Counted from the stretch's first letter, positions 10,101-19,031 are shown. The stretch is 64,000 nt of DNA from UMGS1889 sp964540575 (GCA_964540575.1 CAZINI010000004.1:1-64000), one strand, 5' to 3'. Notes: generated by a model from the sequence alone, not told the origin. Made by a program: numbers and translations.

Positions 10101-10508
10101 TATTCCCGCCGTCATCAGCTCCTTTACGGTTTCAAGGCAGCTTTCCGCAAAGGCGGGGGAGCCTGCCTGTCGGGAATAGCAGCTGAGAGCACCTTCGTTT
10201 TTCAGTCGGGAGATAGTTCGGTGCATAATTATCGTTCGGGTCAGGTCATCGGCAGAGCGTCCGCCCGAACCGCCGAATTTAGCGAAAATATCGGCGGCAA
10301 TACGGGAAAACCCTGCCGCCTCAATATAATTATACAGCTTGATGCCAAGCCTTTCGTACATCATACGGTCATATTCGAAGGAAAACTGCTCGGGGATACA
10401 GGCGATAACTCTGCTGCCATCCTCTGCGGCTTTTTTTATCCGCTCCGACATAAGTGCGGATTTTCCGCTGCCTGCACCGCCTGTAATGATGGTCAATGTG
10501 GTTTTCAT
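7158..10508 (-). CDS. addB: AddB subunit of the AddAB helicase-nuclease
   Basis: Large subunit of the Firmicute AddAB complex that resects double-strand breaks for RecA-dependent repair. The 1116 residues have a Walker A motif GGAGSGKS at 10-17, the UvrD-like region, and a C-terminal RecB-type nuclease with the catalytic lysine region VVDYKSGKK. An iron-sulphur staple is indicated by FSKCPFAFFCQYC plus CSYCDYKSVC near the end. AGAGAGGT supports the start. The usual neighbour addA is not seen in this window; instead addB closes a long operon of transglutaminase-like genes 17 bases upstream. Confidence 0.93.
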   Translation of the reverse strand: MKTTLTIITGGAGSGKSALMSERIKKAAEDGSRVIACIPEQFSFEYDRMMYERLGIKLYNYIEAAGFSRIAADIFAKFGGSGGRSADDLTRTIIMHRTISRLKNEGALSCYSRQAGSPAFAESCLETVKELMTAGISPEDLSKFCSISEGSIKLADIALIYAEYTKNLAESGFKDSHADIYEAALIAHKNVFFQDADIFIDEFKSFTGDQYKMIAAMLSSARSVTVALSAEKQPKKKYSLFDTPNETAMRLTALAEESAADVQRLHIDGAVRFAADDLRFLSENILRSVRKSYSGNSENVKIAEGEDIYSEVDYVCAEIRRLTAEEGYKYSDIAVVSRNMPSYRPVLEGAFERYGIVGSGSGKQAAGNRPEMVFAASALKIAASAYPEAEDVLRLLKTGLSGFSQEEVSEFENYIYTLSIDRDLLSREFVYKTDMTELSAEELESFLPEKIRRSVLEPVERFKKAADGKTADEICMLFCQYLNEVKLIENTAAVIEQLTDGRDVIPDAESMTAAREHKQLLESLARFISAIRRAADGDSFTLSDFYSLFSAGLSKLKLSEPPQTLDCVTVEPAETARLADPKVIFILGVNDGIFPMPAKASGLFTARERMELEAKGLKLSGDTEVKSAEERFIAYNMISAASEKLYLTYTLADANGAAQYPSCLISQTCGILGISPIKIAELPQQFFSTTDKAAFYSYARNIERTDTETASLKAYLKSNPATAPLVDSLDRAGRKSPHQIGSASLAAEFFGSSIPMSASSFETFSKCPFAFFCQYCLRIYARKQLKLQSNVSGSAIHYCLFRLMSDHGEKFPALPAVQLDNEIRSALTDYRNEKLCGSYGKTMRFNANYDRILDTVKSLAVHLQAELAQSSFVPKKFEFKVKFRQPAGDNASIFFSGIADRVDIWETDDKKKYLRVVDYKSGKKVFKLSDIYNGTNMQMLFYLFMLTDDKQGEFSDAEPAGVLYQPAGVVTPTLGRNADEADVQKEDDKFRKMKGLVLEDYGVISAMEKPAASGKNQDRTAVNGRYIPVKETAASNDTVRAYDKRYSKLVTAEKMKELREHTENLLKEAADKLYGGSVDSLPLLDADGKSLPCSYCDYKSVCGNFPPSRMKKYKFE

Positions 10509-10525
10509 TCTGCTGTACCTCTCTT

Positions 10526-11749
10526 TCAGCTGTCTGTCCGCTTCAGGATAAACACCGCCGTTCGGTAGGCATCGGCGTTTATTCTTGTTTCTATCTCAAC
10601 GGAAATGCCGCTTTCGGCAAGCTCGGCGTTGGCAGCTTCAAGGGCGGCTTTTATGCCCTTATCACTGTTGTTTATCTCATTGAGAAAGAAGATATATTCA
10701 TCACCTTTGTCGAATTTTATCATAGCAAATCTGTTATCATTCCGAGCAGCACTGACTATGCTTTTTGCAAGGACATCGGGGAAATCTGCTGTGGAATTTG
10801 CCGTCAGACCTTCCTTTACGAAATACTCATATTCTCCGCCTTTTGCTTCGGGGGGGATATAAATAGAAGCATCTATGGTGCGGTTTTCCTTGACCGTTTC
10901 GTCGGGGACGAGAAAAAACTGATATGACACAAAGTCGGGAAGCCCGATATTTACATCGTCCCAGGTAACGTCAACGTGATACCAGCTTCCGTCCAGCTTT
11001 ACCATATTCCACATATGCGGCACATCGGTAAATCCCGTGACGATAATATTTTCAATGCCCAGCAGATTGCACAGATATGAAAAGGTCTTTGCATAACCCT
11101 CGCACAGGGCTGCACGCCTTACCAGAGTTCCGTAAACAGTGGAGGCATACTCCGATTCGGTATCCTTTTGGACATTTTTCACCAGCCAGTCGTGAATGTA
11201 CAGCAGCTTGCCGTAATCGTCCGTGTCCTTGGGGATATGGGAGATGATATTATGTGCTTCGGCTTCGGCGAGATTGTTCATCTCCTCCACCTGTGTAGCG
11301 GAATAGCGATAGGAAAAATCAACGTTGAAGTATTTTCCCTGTTCGTCAAGAGAAGCGGAGGTGCTTTTCAGGTAGAATATTCCCATCTGTTCAATAGAAA
11401 CAAGGTGGAGTATCCGCCTGTAATTTCGCTCGTCCGTATAAAGCGGGAGCTTCGGGGACATATTTTTCATCGTCCCCACCGTTGCGTCATATATCTTTCT
11501 GTCCCCCTCGGACAGCTGGAAATATCCGTAGCGTGTTTCCCAATCGGAATATTTGTCGTCATTGGGGGTATAGCCTTCCAGCGGAGGCATTTCGTAAGCG
11601 GTTTCCGCCGTGGTGCCGTCGGAGATGACAGTTACCGATTCTGTCTTTTCTTCCTCGGGCGGCTCATTGTCCGAGCAGCCGCATACGCCGAATATTGTCA
11701 AAGCCGCCGCAGAGAGTGCGGCGGCTATTCTTTTAGTTTTCTCTGTCAA
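10526..11749 (-). CDS. Transglutaminase-like lipoprotein (array member 1)
   Basis: Secreted lipoprotein of 407 residues with a TTG start eight bases after AGGAGG. Signal peptide ends in VCGC. A short acidic linker leads to a transglutaminase-core domain: the catalytic cysteine is in ALCEGYAK, the histidine in PHMWNMV and the aspartate in YHVDVTWDD, so the Cys-His-Asp triad is intact. Bacterial members of this superfamily act as proteases, peptidoglycan or peptide hydrolases, or cross-linkers; which one applies cannot be told. It is the last of five related genes and is followed 17 bases later by addB. The Thr-rich linker seen in its paralogues is nearly absent here. Confidence 0.85.
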   Translation of the reverse strand: MTEKTKRIAAALSAAALTIFGVCGCSDNEPPEEEKTESVTVISDGTTAETAYEMPPLEGYTPNDDKYSDWETRYGYFQLSEGDRKIYDATVGTMKNMSPKLPLYTDERNYRRILHLVSIEQMGIFYLKSTSASLDEQGKYFNVDFSYRYSATQVEEMNNLAEAEAHNIISHIPKDTDDYGKLLYIHDWLVKNVQKDTESEYASTVYGTLVRRAALCEGYAKTFSYLCNLLGIENIIVTGFTDVPHMWNMVKLDGSWYHVDVTWDDVNIGLPDFVSYQFFLVPDETVKENRTIDASIYIPPEAKGGEYEYFVKEGLTANSTADFPDVLAKSIVSAARNDNRFAMIKFDKGDEYIFFLNEINNSDKGIKAALEAANAELAESGISVEIETRINADAYRTAVFILKRTDS

Positions 11750-11793
11750 AGCTGCCGCCTCCTCTCATTGGATAATTCGGGAAATCATCACTC

Positions 11794-13344
11794 TCAGCTG
11801 AGATATTTCAGATATATCTTTATGACCAGAGTTCCTTCGTCGTTGGAGTAATAGAGGGATTCGGTTTCGATAACGCTTCCCCCTGCCGCAGTGTTGACTT
11901 CTTCAAGAATGGTAAAACCTTCCGCATTGGCGGAGGTGAGCATTTTCGAGCTGACCTCACGGAAAAGCTCGGGTGTGGCACATTTTATCTGCACTCCGCA
12001 GCCCTTTTCCTTGATGCATCTGTAAAGCTCGTTGGTTATCATAAGCTTTGCTTCGTCATAGCTTTCTGCCACAAGCTTGTTATAGACAAAATAGTTATAT
12101 TTGTCCGAGGTGGCTTCGGGCAGGGCATAGGAATAGTTGTCGATGGTACGCAGCTTTTTGATAGTGGCAGTGTCCAGACCGAAATAATCGTATCGGCAGA
12201 ATTCGGGATAATCTTCCTTATCGGGGTCGTCCCATGTCAGGTCGATATGGTACCATTCTCCGTCTATCTTCACCATATTCCACATATGCGGCTCGTTGGT
12301 AGAGCCTGTGATGCTGATGGCAGGTATTCCCGTAAGGTTGCACAATCTCAGAAATGCACCTGCATAGCCCTGACACATAGTGCGTTTTTTCACCAACGCA
12401 CCGTAGATATTGTTGATGGCTTCGGTATCGTAAACGCAGGTGCGTACCAGCTCGTCATGGAAGAGCTTTACAATTTCATAGTCGCTCATTCCCGAGGTGA
12501 CCTTTGCAAGTATCTCCTGAGTGGCGGTGTTCATATCCTGCTTTTTCTTTTTGATATTAGTGGCTGTATCGGTATAGCCCAGCTTCATTCGGGTAGCGGG
12601 CGTGCCTGTGTAATAGAACTTGTTATCCAGATAGAAAAGCTCTATCTCCTCATTGACAAGAAGCTCATAAATTTTGTATATCGTATCAATATCAGTCGGA
12701 TTACTGAATGTAAACTCAGTGTCCAAATTCATAGCGTGTTCAAAAATCTCGTCATAGACTGCCTGTTCATCGGCAGTAAGCTGGTAATAGCTGTACGGAC
12801 GGGTGATGATGGTCTTTCCCGTAACGGGATTTACCTGCGGCTGTGGCTTTTCCGTCTGAGCGGTCGTGGTGGTTTCGGAAACGGTTGTGGTGGTTTGCGG
12901 GACAGTTGTTGTTTCCGAGATGGTCGTGGTCTGCACCGAGGTTGTTTCCGAGGACACGGAGGTGGTTTCCGACACTTCGGTCGTTGTTTCGGAAACGGTG
13001 GTGGTTTCGGGGGGAGTTACCGTCATGACCACTGTGGAAGGCGTTGTTTCGGGAGCCTTTGTGCCTTCGGTGGGGACGGTGGTGGTTTCGCTTTCTTTGG
13101 AAGCTGTGGTTTCCTTCTTGGTGGTTTCGGTTGTGACCGTCGTTTCCTTGGAGGTTTCCGCCGATGAAGTTTCCTCTTCAAGGGGGACAGCTGTCACTTC
13201 CGCTCTCAGAGTTTCCGATGCGGTGGTGGTGACGCTTGGCAGCGGGTCTTTGGAAATGTCGGGCTCGTTTCTCTGCATACAGGATGTCAACAGGGTCACA
13301 GCAGCCGTAAGGACGGCAGCTGCTGCAAATCTTCTTTTAGGCAA
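11794..13344 (-). CDS. Transglutaminase-like lipoprotein with long Thr/Glu/Ser linker (array member 2)
   Basis: 516-residue lipoprotein (LLTSC lipobox) with a TTG start ten bases after AAGGA. Residues about 40-165 are a low-complexity stretch of ETT/SETTT repeats, the kind of flexible, possibly glycosylated wall-spanning linker common in ruminococcal surface proteins. The catalytic domain follows, with Cys in MCQGYAGAF, His in PHMWNMV and Asp in YHIDLTWDD. The linker is the longest of the five, which would place the domain furthest from the membrane. It lies 44 bases upstream of member 1 and 25 bases downstream of member 3. Confidence 0.85.
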   Translation of the reverse strand: MPKRRFAAAAVLTAAVTLLTSCMQRNEPDISKDPLPSVTTTASETLRAEVTAVPLEEETSSAETSKETTVTTETTKKETTASKESETTTVPTEGTKAPETTPSTVVMTVTPPETTTVSETTTEVSETTSVSSETTSVQTTTISETTTVPQTTTTVSETTTTAQTEKPQPQVNPVTGKTIITRPYSYYQLTADEQAVYDEIFEHAMNLDTEFTFSNPTDIDTIYKIYELLVNEEIELFYLDNKFYYTGTPATRMKLGYTDTATNIKKKKQDMNTATQEILAKVTSGMSDYEIVKLFHDELVRTCVYDTEAINNIYGALVKKRTMCQGYAGAFLRLCNLTGIPAISITGSTNEPHMWNMVKIDGEWYHIDLTWDDPDKEDYPEFCRYDYFGLDTATIKKLRTIDNYSYALPEATSDKYNYFVYNKLVAESYDEAKLMITNELYRCIKEKGCGVQIKCATPELFREVSSKMLTSANAEGFTILEEVNTAAGGSVIETESLYYSNDEGTLVIKIYLKYLS

Positions 13345-13369
13345 TGTTAATCAATCCTTCTTTAACGGT

Positions 13370-14572
13370 TTAATCGTTGGCTTCGATATATGAAAATGAG
13401 ATATTTATGATAAGCAGGTCGCTGTTAAGACTTCGTGCATATGCTGTTCGGGAAATGACGTTTCCGCCCGCTGCCGAATCGGCAGTTTTCAGGACGGATA
13501 ATATCTCACCCGAATCAAAAAGCTTTTTTACAGCCCTGTCATATTCTTCTTTTGATGTAAATTTCACTTCTGCATTTGCAATTCCCGAACACACCGATTG
13601 GGAGGCGGTATCTTTAAGTATCTCTATGCCGCTTTCCGCCGAGTATGCACAGCGGCGTTCCTTATTAAAGTAGCTTTCGCTGGTGGAATTGCAGACGGGG
13701 GCTTTGATAATTTCCTCGGAGATGGTATGTGTCAGTCCGAGAATGTCGCTGTCGGGTACAAGGAAAAAGTCATATCTGATATATGTATCCCGTCGGATAG
13801 AGTCTGCCTTGATAACGGGGTCATCCCAGGTGGCGTCCAGATTGTACCATCTTCCGCCGCATTTTACCTTGTTCCAGGTATGGGAAATGCCGTTGCTTTC
13901 GCCGTCGGCAATGGTGTTCTCGATGCCTGCACGTTCACAAAGCCAGCGGATAGTTTTTGCATATCCGCCGCATCGGAGAGATTTTCCCACCAGTCCGCCG
14001 TAAACGGTACCCGTAGTATTGTCGTCGGTGTCGGAAAAATCCGCCCTCAGCACCAGAAAATCGTGGAAAAGCTTCAGTTTGTCGTAATCGGAGGACAGCT
14101 TTTCGGCTTTTGCAAGAACATCTGCCGCCGCTTCCTCTATTTCCGCCGACATTTTCTGACATTCCTCGGGCGTGAAATCATAATGAAGATAAAGCTCCGA
14201 CACCATTTTGTCGGGTTCGCTCGGGCGAAGCTTTGAGCTGAGCCAGAATATATCCGATTCCATTCGGAAAACGGCGATATACGCCTTTCGGCAGGTCGCC
14301 CATGTGACCGGGGTCGGGAAAACCGCCTTTTCCTCATGGTTTTTGGCTGCGTCTGCAATAGCCGTGTAGACCTGCTGCTCCGTTTGAGTCAGGTTGTCGA
14401 AGGCATAGCTTTTGTAGGGGCTTTCCTCCGTTTCGGCAGATGCTGCCGTTGTCTGAACAGCAGTTTCCGCAGGAGTCGTGATTATCTCGGGTACGTCCTC
14501 GGTTTTGGAGCAGGCGGACAGCAGCAAAGCACAGGCAATAAGCTGCGGCAAAAGTGTGGTGCGTTTTTTCAA
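13370..14572 (-). CDS. Transglutaminase-like lipoprotein (array member 3)
   Basis: 400 residues from a TTG at 14572 that sits seven bases after GGAGAG; the in-frame ATG at 14587 has no binding site. Lipobox LLSAC, short linker, then the transglutaminase core with Cys in RCGGYAKT, His in SHTWNKV and Asp in YNLDATWDD. Sequence between the motifs is clearly diverged from members 1 and 2, so this is an old duplication and not a recent repeat. A 140-base gap with a hairpin separates it from member 4. Confidence 0.84.
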   Translation of the reverse strand: MKKRTTLLPQLIACALLLSACSKTEDVPEIITTPAETAVQTTAASAETEESPYKSYAFDNLTQTEQQVYTAIADAAKNHEEKAVFPTPVTWATCRKAYIAVFRMESDIFWLSSKLRPSEPDKMVSELYLHYDFTPEECQKMSAEIEEAAADVLAKAEKLSSDYDKLKLFHDFLVLRADFSDTDDNTTGTVYGGLVGKSLRCGGYAKTIRWLCERAGIENTIADGESNGISHTWNKVKCGGRWYNLDATWDDPVIKADSIRRDTYIRYDFFLVPDSDILGLTHTISEEIIKAPVCNSTSESYFNKERRCAYSAESGIEILKDTASQSVCSGIANAEVKFTSKEEYDRAVKKLFDSGEILSVLKTADSAAGGNVISRTAYARSLNSDLLIINISFSYIEAND

Positions 14573-14640
14573 GCTATTTCTCTCCATTTTCGTGAAAATA
14601 TTTTTCGGGAAAATGTATTTGCTTTATTGGCAGAAGCTCT

Positions 14641-14673
14641 GATCGGATCTCTGTACCTGACGGAGAGCCGATC
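14641..14673. other. Intergenic hairpin inside the transglutaminase array
   Basis: GATCGG and CTCT pair with AGAG and CCGATC around an 11-base loop, with a two-base bulge. There is no U-run on either side. It lies in the widest gap of the operon (14573-14729) and could be a processing or partial termination site. Confidence 0.4.
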
Positions 14674-14729
14674 ACAACCCTGCCGCCGAAGCCTCCCATT
14701 GGGAAGCCTCGGTGTAGGGTACGGACAGA

Positions 14730-16022
14730 TCAGTATGCCAGATCTATCTGAATGATCTGAAGTGCATCATCTGTTATAGCGGAAACGGAGGTTACCGCAG
14801 AATTCTGCTCCTTTATCCAAGAGGAGTAGGATTTCAGATTGTTTTTCATAGCATTGTAAGCGTCAGCGGAGCTGAGTCTTACCTCAACGCAGCGTTCCTT
14901 CTTGTCGGCGGCTGCCTTCATACCGTCCTTAAGAGCTGCTTCTGCAGAAGCCTGGTCTGCGAACAGCTTGCCTGATTTAACGAAGTAGTTGTTCTTATCG
15001 GCAGTGCATGCGGGGGGATCGAAGTATCTGATCTTAGTGCCGCTGCTGAGTGTTATCTCATTGATGCTGAAGTGGGTGATATTGTGTATCTCGGAGTCCT
15101 TGACGAGGAAATATCTGTGGGAGAGATTGTTGTCCACCTGAGTTTTGAGAATGGGGTCGTCCCAAGTGGAGTCGAGGTTGTACCATTCGCCGTCAACGCT
15201 GACAACGTTCCATGCGTGAGATGCCTTTTCGCCTGCACCTGTGATTATCATAGAGGGAATGCCGACCTTATCGCAGAGGAACTGCATTGTCTTAGCATAG
15301 CCTGCACACTGGATCTTCTTTTCAACAAGACCGCCGTAAACGCTCTTGCAGAATTCGGTCTGATCCTCGTAGGAGCAGTTGAGAACTATCCAATCGTGGA
15401 AATACAGCAGCTTGTCATAATCGGTTGCGAGCTTGTTTGCTTCTGCCACAAGCTGATCTGCCACCTGATTTATCTCGGCAGTCATAGTCTTGACCTGATC
15501 GTTTGTAACGTTCTGATAAGCTATCTTGCCGTTTCTGACTTTTCCTCCGTTAATATAGAAAAGCTGAGGCTCCTGAGTGTAAACAAGACCGAATACTCTT
15601 ATCCATGTTTCATCGTCAACGTTTGTGTCGACCTTCCACTGGAGTATCTTTGCAGCGTCGAATATCTGATTATAGAGCTGCTTATCGGCATCGGAAAGGC
15701 TGTCGTAAGCGTATCTCTTGGAAATATCTACCGCAACAGTGCCAAGCTCCTCGGGAGCGGTGGATTCTGTCTGGGAGAGGAACTGCTGCATTTCTTCCTC
15801 GGAACGGGTAGGTGCGGTAGTCTGGTCGCTGTCTGTGTCGGAACCGTCAGAAGGGGCAGTGGTTATGATATTTCCATCTGCATCGGTTTCCGATTCTGCT
15901 GCGGTGATGACCATAGGTTCATCATCGGAGGTATTTGTGTCCTTATCTTTGCCTCCGCAGGCTGTAAGCAGCATTGATGCGGATAAAAGCAGTGCAAGGA
16001 CAGCTGTAAGCTTTTTCTTCAT
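14730..16022 (-). CDS. Transglutaminase-like lipoprotein (array member 4)
   Basis: 430-residue lipoprotein with a textbook signal (LLTACGG) and AAAGGA eight bases before the ATG. An acidic/Thr-rich linker of about 60 residues precedes the domain. Catalytic motifs are QCAGYAKT (Cys), SHAWNVV (His) and YNLDSTWDDP (Asp). It is most similar to member 5: both share the SHAWNVV and NLDSTWDDPILKT blocks and a FSINE(I/L)TLS segment, indicating a later duplication of this pair. Confidence 0.85.
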   Translation of the reverse strand: MKKKLTAVLALLLSASMLLTACGGKDKDTNTSDDEPMVITAAESETDADGNIITTAPSDGSDTDSDQTTAPTRSEEEMQQFLSQTESTAPEELGTVAVDISKRYAYDSLSDADKQLYNQIFDAAKILQWKVDTNVDDETWIRVFGLVYTQEPQLFYINGGKVRNGKIAYQNVTNDQVKTMTAEINQVADQLVAEANKLATDYDKLLYFHDWIVLNCSYEDQTEFCKSVYGGLVEKKIQCAGYAKTMQFLCDKVGIPSMIITGAGEKASHAWNVVSVDGEWYNLDSTWDDPILKTQVDNNLSHRYFLVKDSEIHNITHFSINEITLSSGTKIRYFDPPACTADKNNYFVKSGKLFADQASAEAALKDGMKAAADKKERCVEVRLSSADAYNAMKNNLKSYSSWIKEQNSAVTSVSAITDDALQIIQIDLAY

Positions 16023-16064
16023 TTCACATTTCCTTTCTTAGGCAGTTTAAATAGCCTGAACAAT

Positions 16065-17522
16065 TTATGAATATGCAAGGTCGATCTCGATGACCCAGAG
16101 AGTATCATCGCAGGAAGCACTTACCTTTGTGACCTTATTTGTTGTCTGAGCTTCCTTGATCCACTTTGAATAGGTCTTGAGATTTGCCTTCATAGCATCG
16201 TAGGCTTCCTTGTTGGAAAGTCTTATCTCGGCAACTCTCATGCCTGCATTTGCTGCTCTCACCATTTCATTGTAAAGAGCGGTCTCGCCCTCGGACTGTG
16301 TGCTGTAAAGCTTTCCGTAAATGGTGTAATAGTTTGCAGCGGTTGCGGTGCAGGCAGGGGGAGTGAACATTTTGATAACAGTTCCGTCACTGAGTGTAAG
16401 CTCGTTGATGCTGAAGTGGGTGATATTATGTATCCATGCATCGGGGATAAGGAAGTATCTGTATCTCAGGTTATTTGCAACGGGAGTTTTCAGAATGGGG
16501 TCGTCCCAGGTGGAGTCAAGATTGTAGTATGCACCGTTGCAGTAAACAACGTTCCATGCATGGGAATCGCCCTTATCGCCGATACCGATGACAACCATTG
16601 AGTAGATGCCTGCCTTATCGCAGAGCAGCTGCATGGTCTTTGCATAGCCGCCGCACTGAAGACCGCCTGTGCAGAGTCCGCCGTATGCACTTACGTTATA
16701 TCCGCCGTCCTCGGCAAAGCCGTTGTTAAGAACGATATAATCGTGGAATACCTTAAGCTTTTCAACGGTGGTGGACTTAGTGTTTGCGGTATTTACCAGA
16801 GAGTTTGCAACGGATTCCATAGAAGCCCACATCTGAGCTATCTCTGATCTGTCGCCCGTAAGATATTTGAGCTTTCCGGGAGATGAAGTGGATTTCAGAT
16901 AGAAAAGCTGAGGCTCCTGATTGTATACCATTGAGAATACCTTATGCCAGGTGTTCTTGTCAACATTTGTGGGAACACGGCTTCTCAGATGTCTTGCAGC
17001 GTCAACAATGTCAACGTAAAGCTGCTGCTCCTCAGCATTCAGCTGGGTATAAGCATATCTGTTCTTTACATCTACGATAACGGGAACGCATGGCTCATCA
17101 TCATCGGTAATATCTGCCGAAACGGATACGGTAGTGATAGTCGTAGCCTCAGTTGTGGCAGCGGGAGTTGTTGTCTGAGGGGGTGCTGTGGTCGTTGCGG
17201 GGGGAGCGGTGGTGGTGGCAGCAGTGGTAGTAGTCGTTTCCTCCTCGGTGGTAGTTTCCTCCTCGGTGGTAGTTTCCTCTTCGGTAGTAGTTTCTTCTTC
17301 GGAGGTAGATTCTTCTTCGGATTCGGAGGTTTTCTCTTCGGTTTCCGTGGTAGTCGGTTCGGTAGTTGTCACCTCGGGAACTTCGGTTTCTGTTTCCGTT
17401 TCCGATTCGGTAACAGCGGGGAGGGTGGGCAGCTCGGCACTGTTGTCATCGGTACTCTTGCAGCCTGCAAACATTGTGCAGCACAAAACAACAGCGAGCA
17501 GTCCGCTCAGGGTCTTTTTCAT
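16065..17522 (-). CDS. Transglutaminase-like lipoprotein with Thr/Glu linker (array member 5)
   Basis: 485 residues starting at the ATG at 17522 (the upstream in-frame ATG directly abuts AAAGGA and is unlikely). Lipobox MFAGC, then about 110 residues of EEETT-type repeats and TTAPP repeats, then the catalytic domain with QCGGYAKT, SHAWNVV and YNLDSTWDDP. It is the promoter-proximal member of the array, 32 bases after the CNNM gene. The repeats are perfect at DNA level in places (tcctcctcggtggtagtt), so the linker length is likely to vary between strains. Confidence 0.85.
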   Translation of the reverse strand: MKKTLSGLLAVVLCCTMFAGCKSTDDNSAELPTLPAVTESETETETEVPEVTTTEPTTTETEEKTSESEEESTSEEETTTEEETTTEEETTTEEETTTTTAATTTAPPATTTAPPQTTTPAATTEATTITTVSVSADITDDDEPCVPVIVDVKNRYAYTQLNAEEQQLYVDIVDAARHLRSRVPTNVDKNTWHKVFSMVYNQEPQLFYLKSTSSPGKLKYLTGDRSEIAQMWASMESVANSLVNTANTKSTTVEKLKVFHDYIVLNNGFAEDGGYNVSAYGGLCTGGLQCGGYAKTMQLLCDKAGIYSMVVIGIGDKGDSHAWNVVYCNGAYYNLDSTWDDPILKTPVANNLRYRYFLIPDAWIHNITHFSINELTLSDGTVIKMFTPPACTATAANYYTIYGKLYSTQSEGETALYNEMVRAANAGMRVAEIRLSNKEAYDAMKANLKTYSKWIKEAQTTNKVTKVSASCDDTLWVIEIDLAYS

Positions 17523-17554
17523 CTTATGTACCATTCCTTTCTGATATTGGAAGA

Positions 17555-18964
17555 TTAATTCACCGACTCTTCGCCGGTATTTTCCTTTTCTTTTTCGGGG
17601 ATAGTGATCTTAAGCTTCTTAATGACCATATCCTCGGTGACAAGCACGGATAACTCCGCACCGTCCCAATAGGCAACGGGCTTCTCGTCCTCGCTTGGGA
17701 TATGACCGTCCAGCAGGCTGATAACAAAGCCGCTGACGGTATCGAAATCACCGTCCTCGGGGAGAGAAATGCCGATGCTTCCCAAGGTCTTGTATGGGTC
17801 GGCAGTTCCGTCTGCGATATAAACTCCGTCTGAGATCTTAACAATGTCCTCCGATTCGTCGTCGTATTCGTCCCTAATGTTTCCGACGATAGCCTCCACC
17901 AGATCCTCGGTAGTGACTATGCCTGCTGTGCCGCCGTACTCGTCCAGCACGACAGCCAGCCCCTGACGCTTTGAGGTAAGCTCCTTGAAAACATCGCCGC
18001 AGCTGCCCGATTCGGGGACATAGCATACATCACGCATAAAGCTTTTCAGCTCAAAAGCGGAAGCGTCCTCCGAGCCTATCAGACAGAGCAGGTCTTTAAC
18101 GTTGATGATACCCGTTATCCTGTCGATAGTTTCCTCATAAACGGGAATTCGTGAAAATCCCGTGCTTATGGCGATATTCACCACATCTCCGATGCTGGAG
18201 CCTATCTCGGCGGCGGAAATGTCGGTGCGGTGGGTCATAACGTCCGATGCGGTAAGGTCGCCGAACTCAAAAACGTTGTTTATCATCGTCCGCTGGCTTT
18301 CCTCAATAACGCCTGTTTCGTTGCCTGCGTCCACCATCATAAGAATTTCTTCCTCGGTGACGGCGTCCGGCATATCCTCCGAAGGACGGAGAAGCCATCC
18401 CGTTATGGCGGAAACGGCGGCGGTAAAGGGTCTTAGCAGTGCAAACAGTGCCGTGATCGCCCTGCTGTGTCTGAGGGCGAAATCCTCGGCTTTGGCTTTT
18501 ACCAGCTGCTTTGGCAGCGTTTCGGTAAATGCGGAGATGATTATCCAGGCGGGTACTATCATAATTATTGAAACAGCCGCAGCTGAAATAATATCCGCCG
18601 CTTTTGTGTTGGTTCCCGCAATGAGGGCAGCGAGCCTGTTTGAAAAGTCTATTGCCGCAGGTGAAAGGGACACCGCCGCATAAACGGCGATAATAATGAC
18701 CGACAGCACCCTGAAAAGGGAAAAGGTCATCAGCATTCCGGCAGGGGACTTAGCTATCTCGGCAAGCTTTGCAGCACGCTTGTCCTTTTCGGCAAGGAGC
18801 TTTAGCTTTTGGTCGTTGACCTCCGTGAGGGCTGCTTCGCAGGCGGCGAAAAACGCCTTGACTGCCAGCATAAGCACGATTATCACCAATGGAACAGTCA
18901 AGCTGTTCTGCTCAGTTTGGGCGAGGGCTGCCGCAAAAATACATCGACTCCCGTCAGAATCCAT
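17555..18964 (-). CDS. CNNM/CBS-domain membrane protein (hemolysin C/CorC family)
   Basis: 469-residue membrane protein with a DUF21/CNNM transmembrane region (about residues 20-190), a tandem CBS pair (about 210-330) and a C-terminal CorC_HlyC domain (about 360-440). The family is linked to Mg2+ or other divalent-cation efflux and nucleotide sensing. The ATG at 18964 is preceded at eight bases by AAAGGA; the eleven residues before it in the open frame are not needed. It is the first gene after a strong promoter and heads the probable operon that continues through the five transglutaminase-like genes to addB. Why these should be co-expressed is not clear. Confidence 0.88.
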   Translation of the reverse strand: MDSDGSRCIFAAALAQTEQNSLTVPLVIIVLMLAVKAFFAACEAALTEVNDQKLKLLAEKDKRAAKLAEIAKSPAGMLMTFSLFRVLSVIIIAVYAAVSLSPAAIDFSNRLAALIAGTNTKAADIISAAAVSIIMIVPAWIIISAFTETLPKQLVKAKAEDFALRHSRAITALFALLRPFTAAVSAITGWLLRPSEDMPDAVTEEEILMMVDAGNETGVIEESQRTMINNVFEFGDLTASDVMTHRTDISAAEIGSSIGDVVNIAISTGFSRIPVYEETIDRITGIINVKDLLCLIGSEDASAFELKSFMRDVCYVPESGSCGDVFKELTSKRQGLAVVLDEYGGTAGIVTTEDLVEAIVGNIRDEYDDESEDIVKISDGVYIADGTADPYKTLGSIGISLPEDGDFDTVSGFVISLLDGHIPSEDEKPVAYWDGAELSVLVTEDMVIKKLKITIPEKEKENTGEESVN

Positions 18965-19002
18965 AATCAGCATCCTTTCAAGCATTTTTTGACACACTAT
19001 TA

Positions 19003-19031
19003 ATTATATTACATTTCCGTCAAAAAGTCAA
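19003..19031 (-). promoter_or_regulatory. Promoter of the CNNM-transglutaminase-addB operon
   Basis: TTGACT-17-TATAAT on the minus strand, predicted start near 18996, about 32 nt before the CNNM start codon. Confidence 0.8.

Noticed and set aside
12866..13393. Plus-strand frame of 175 codons rich in Val and Ser opposite the Thr-rich linker of array member 2
   Set aside because: It is the antisense reading of ACN/ETT codon repeats, lacks an RBS and has pure low-complexity content. Similar antisense frames at 17188-17544 and 27563-28042 were dropped for the same reason.
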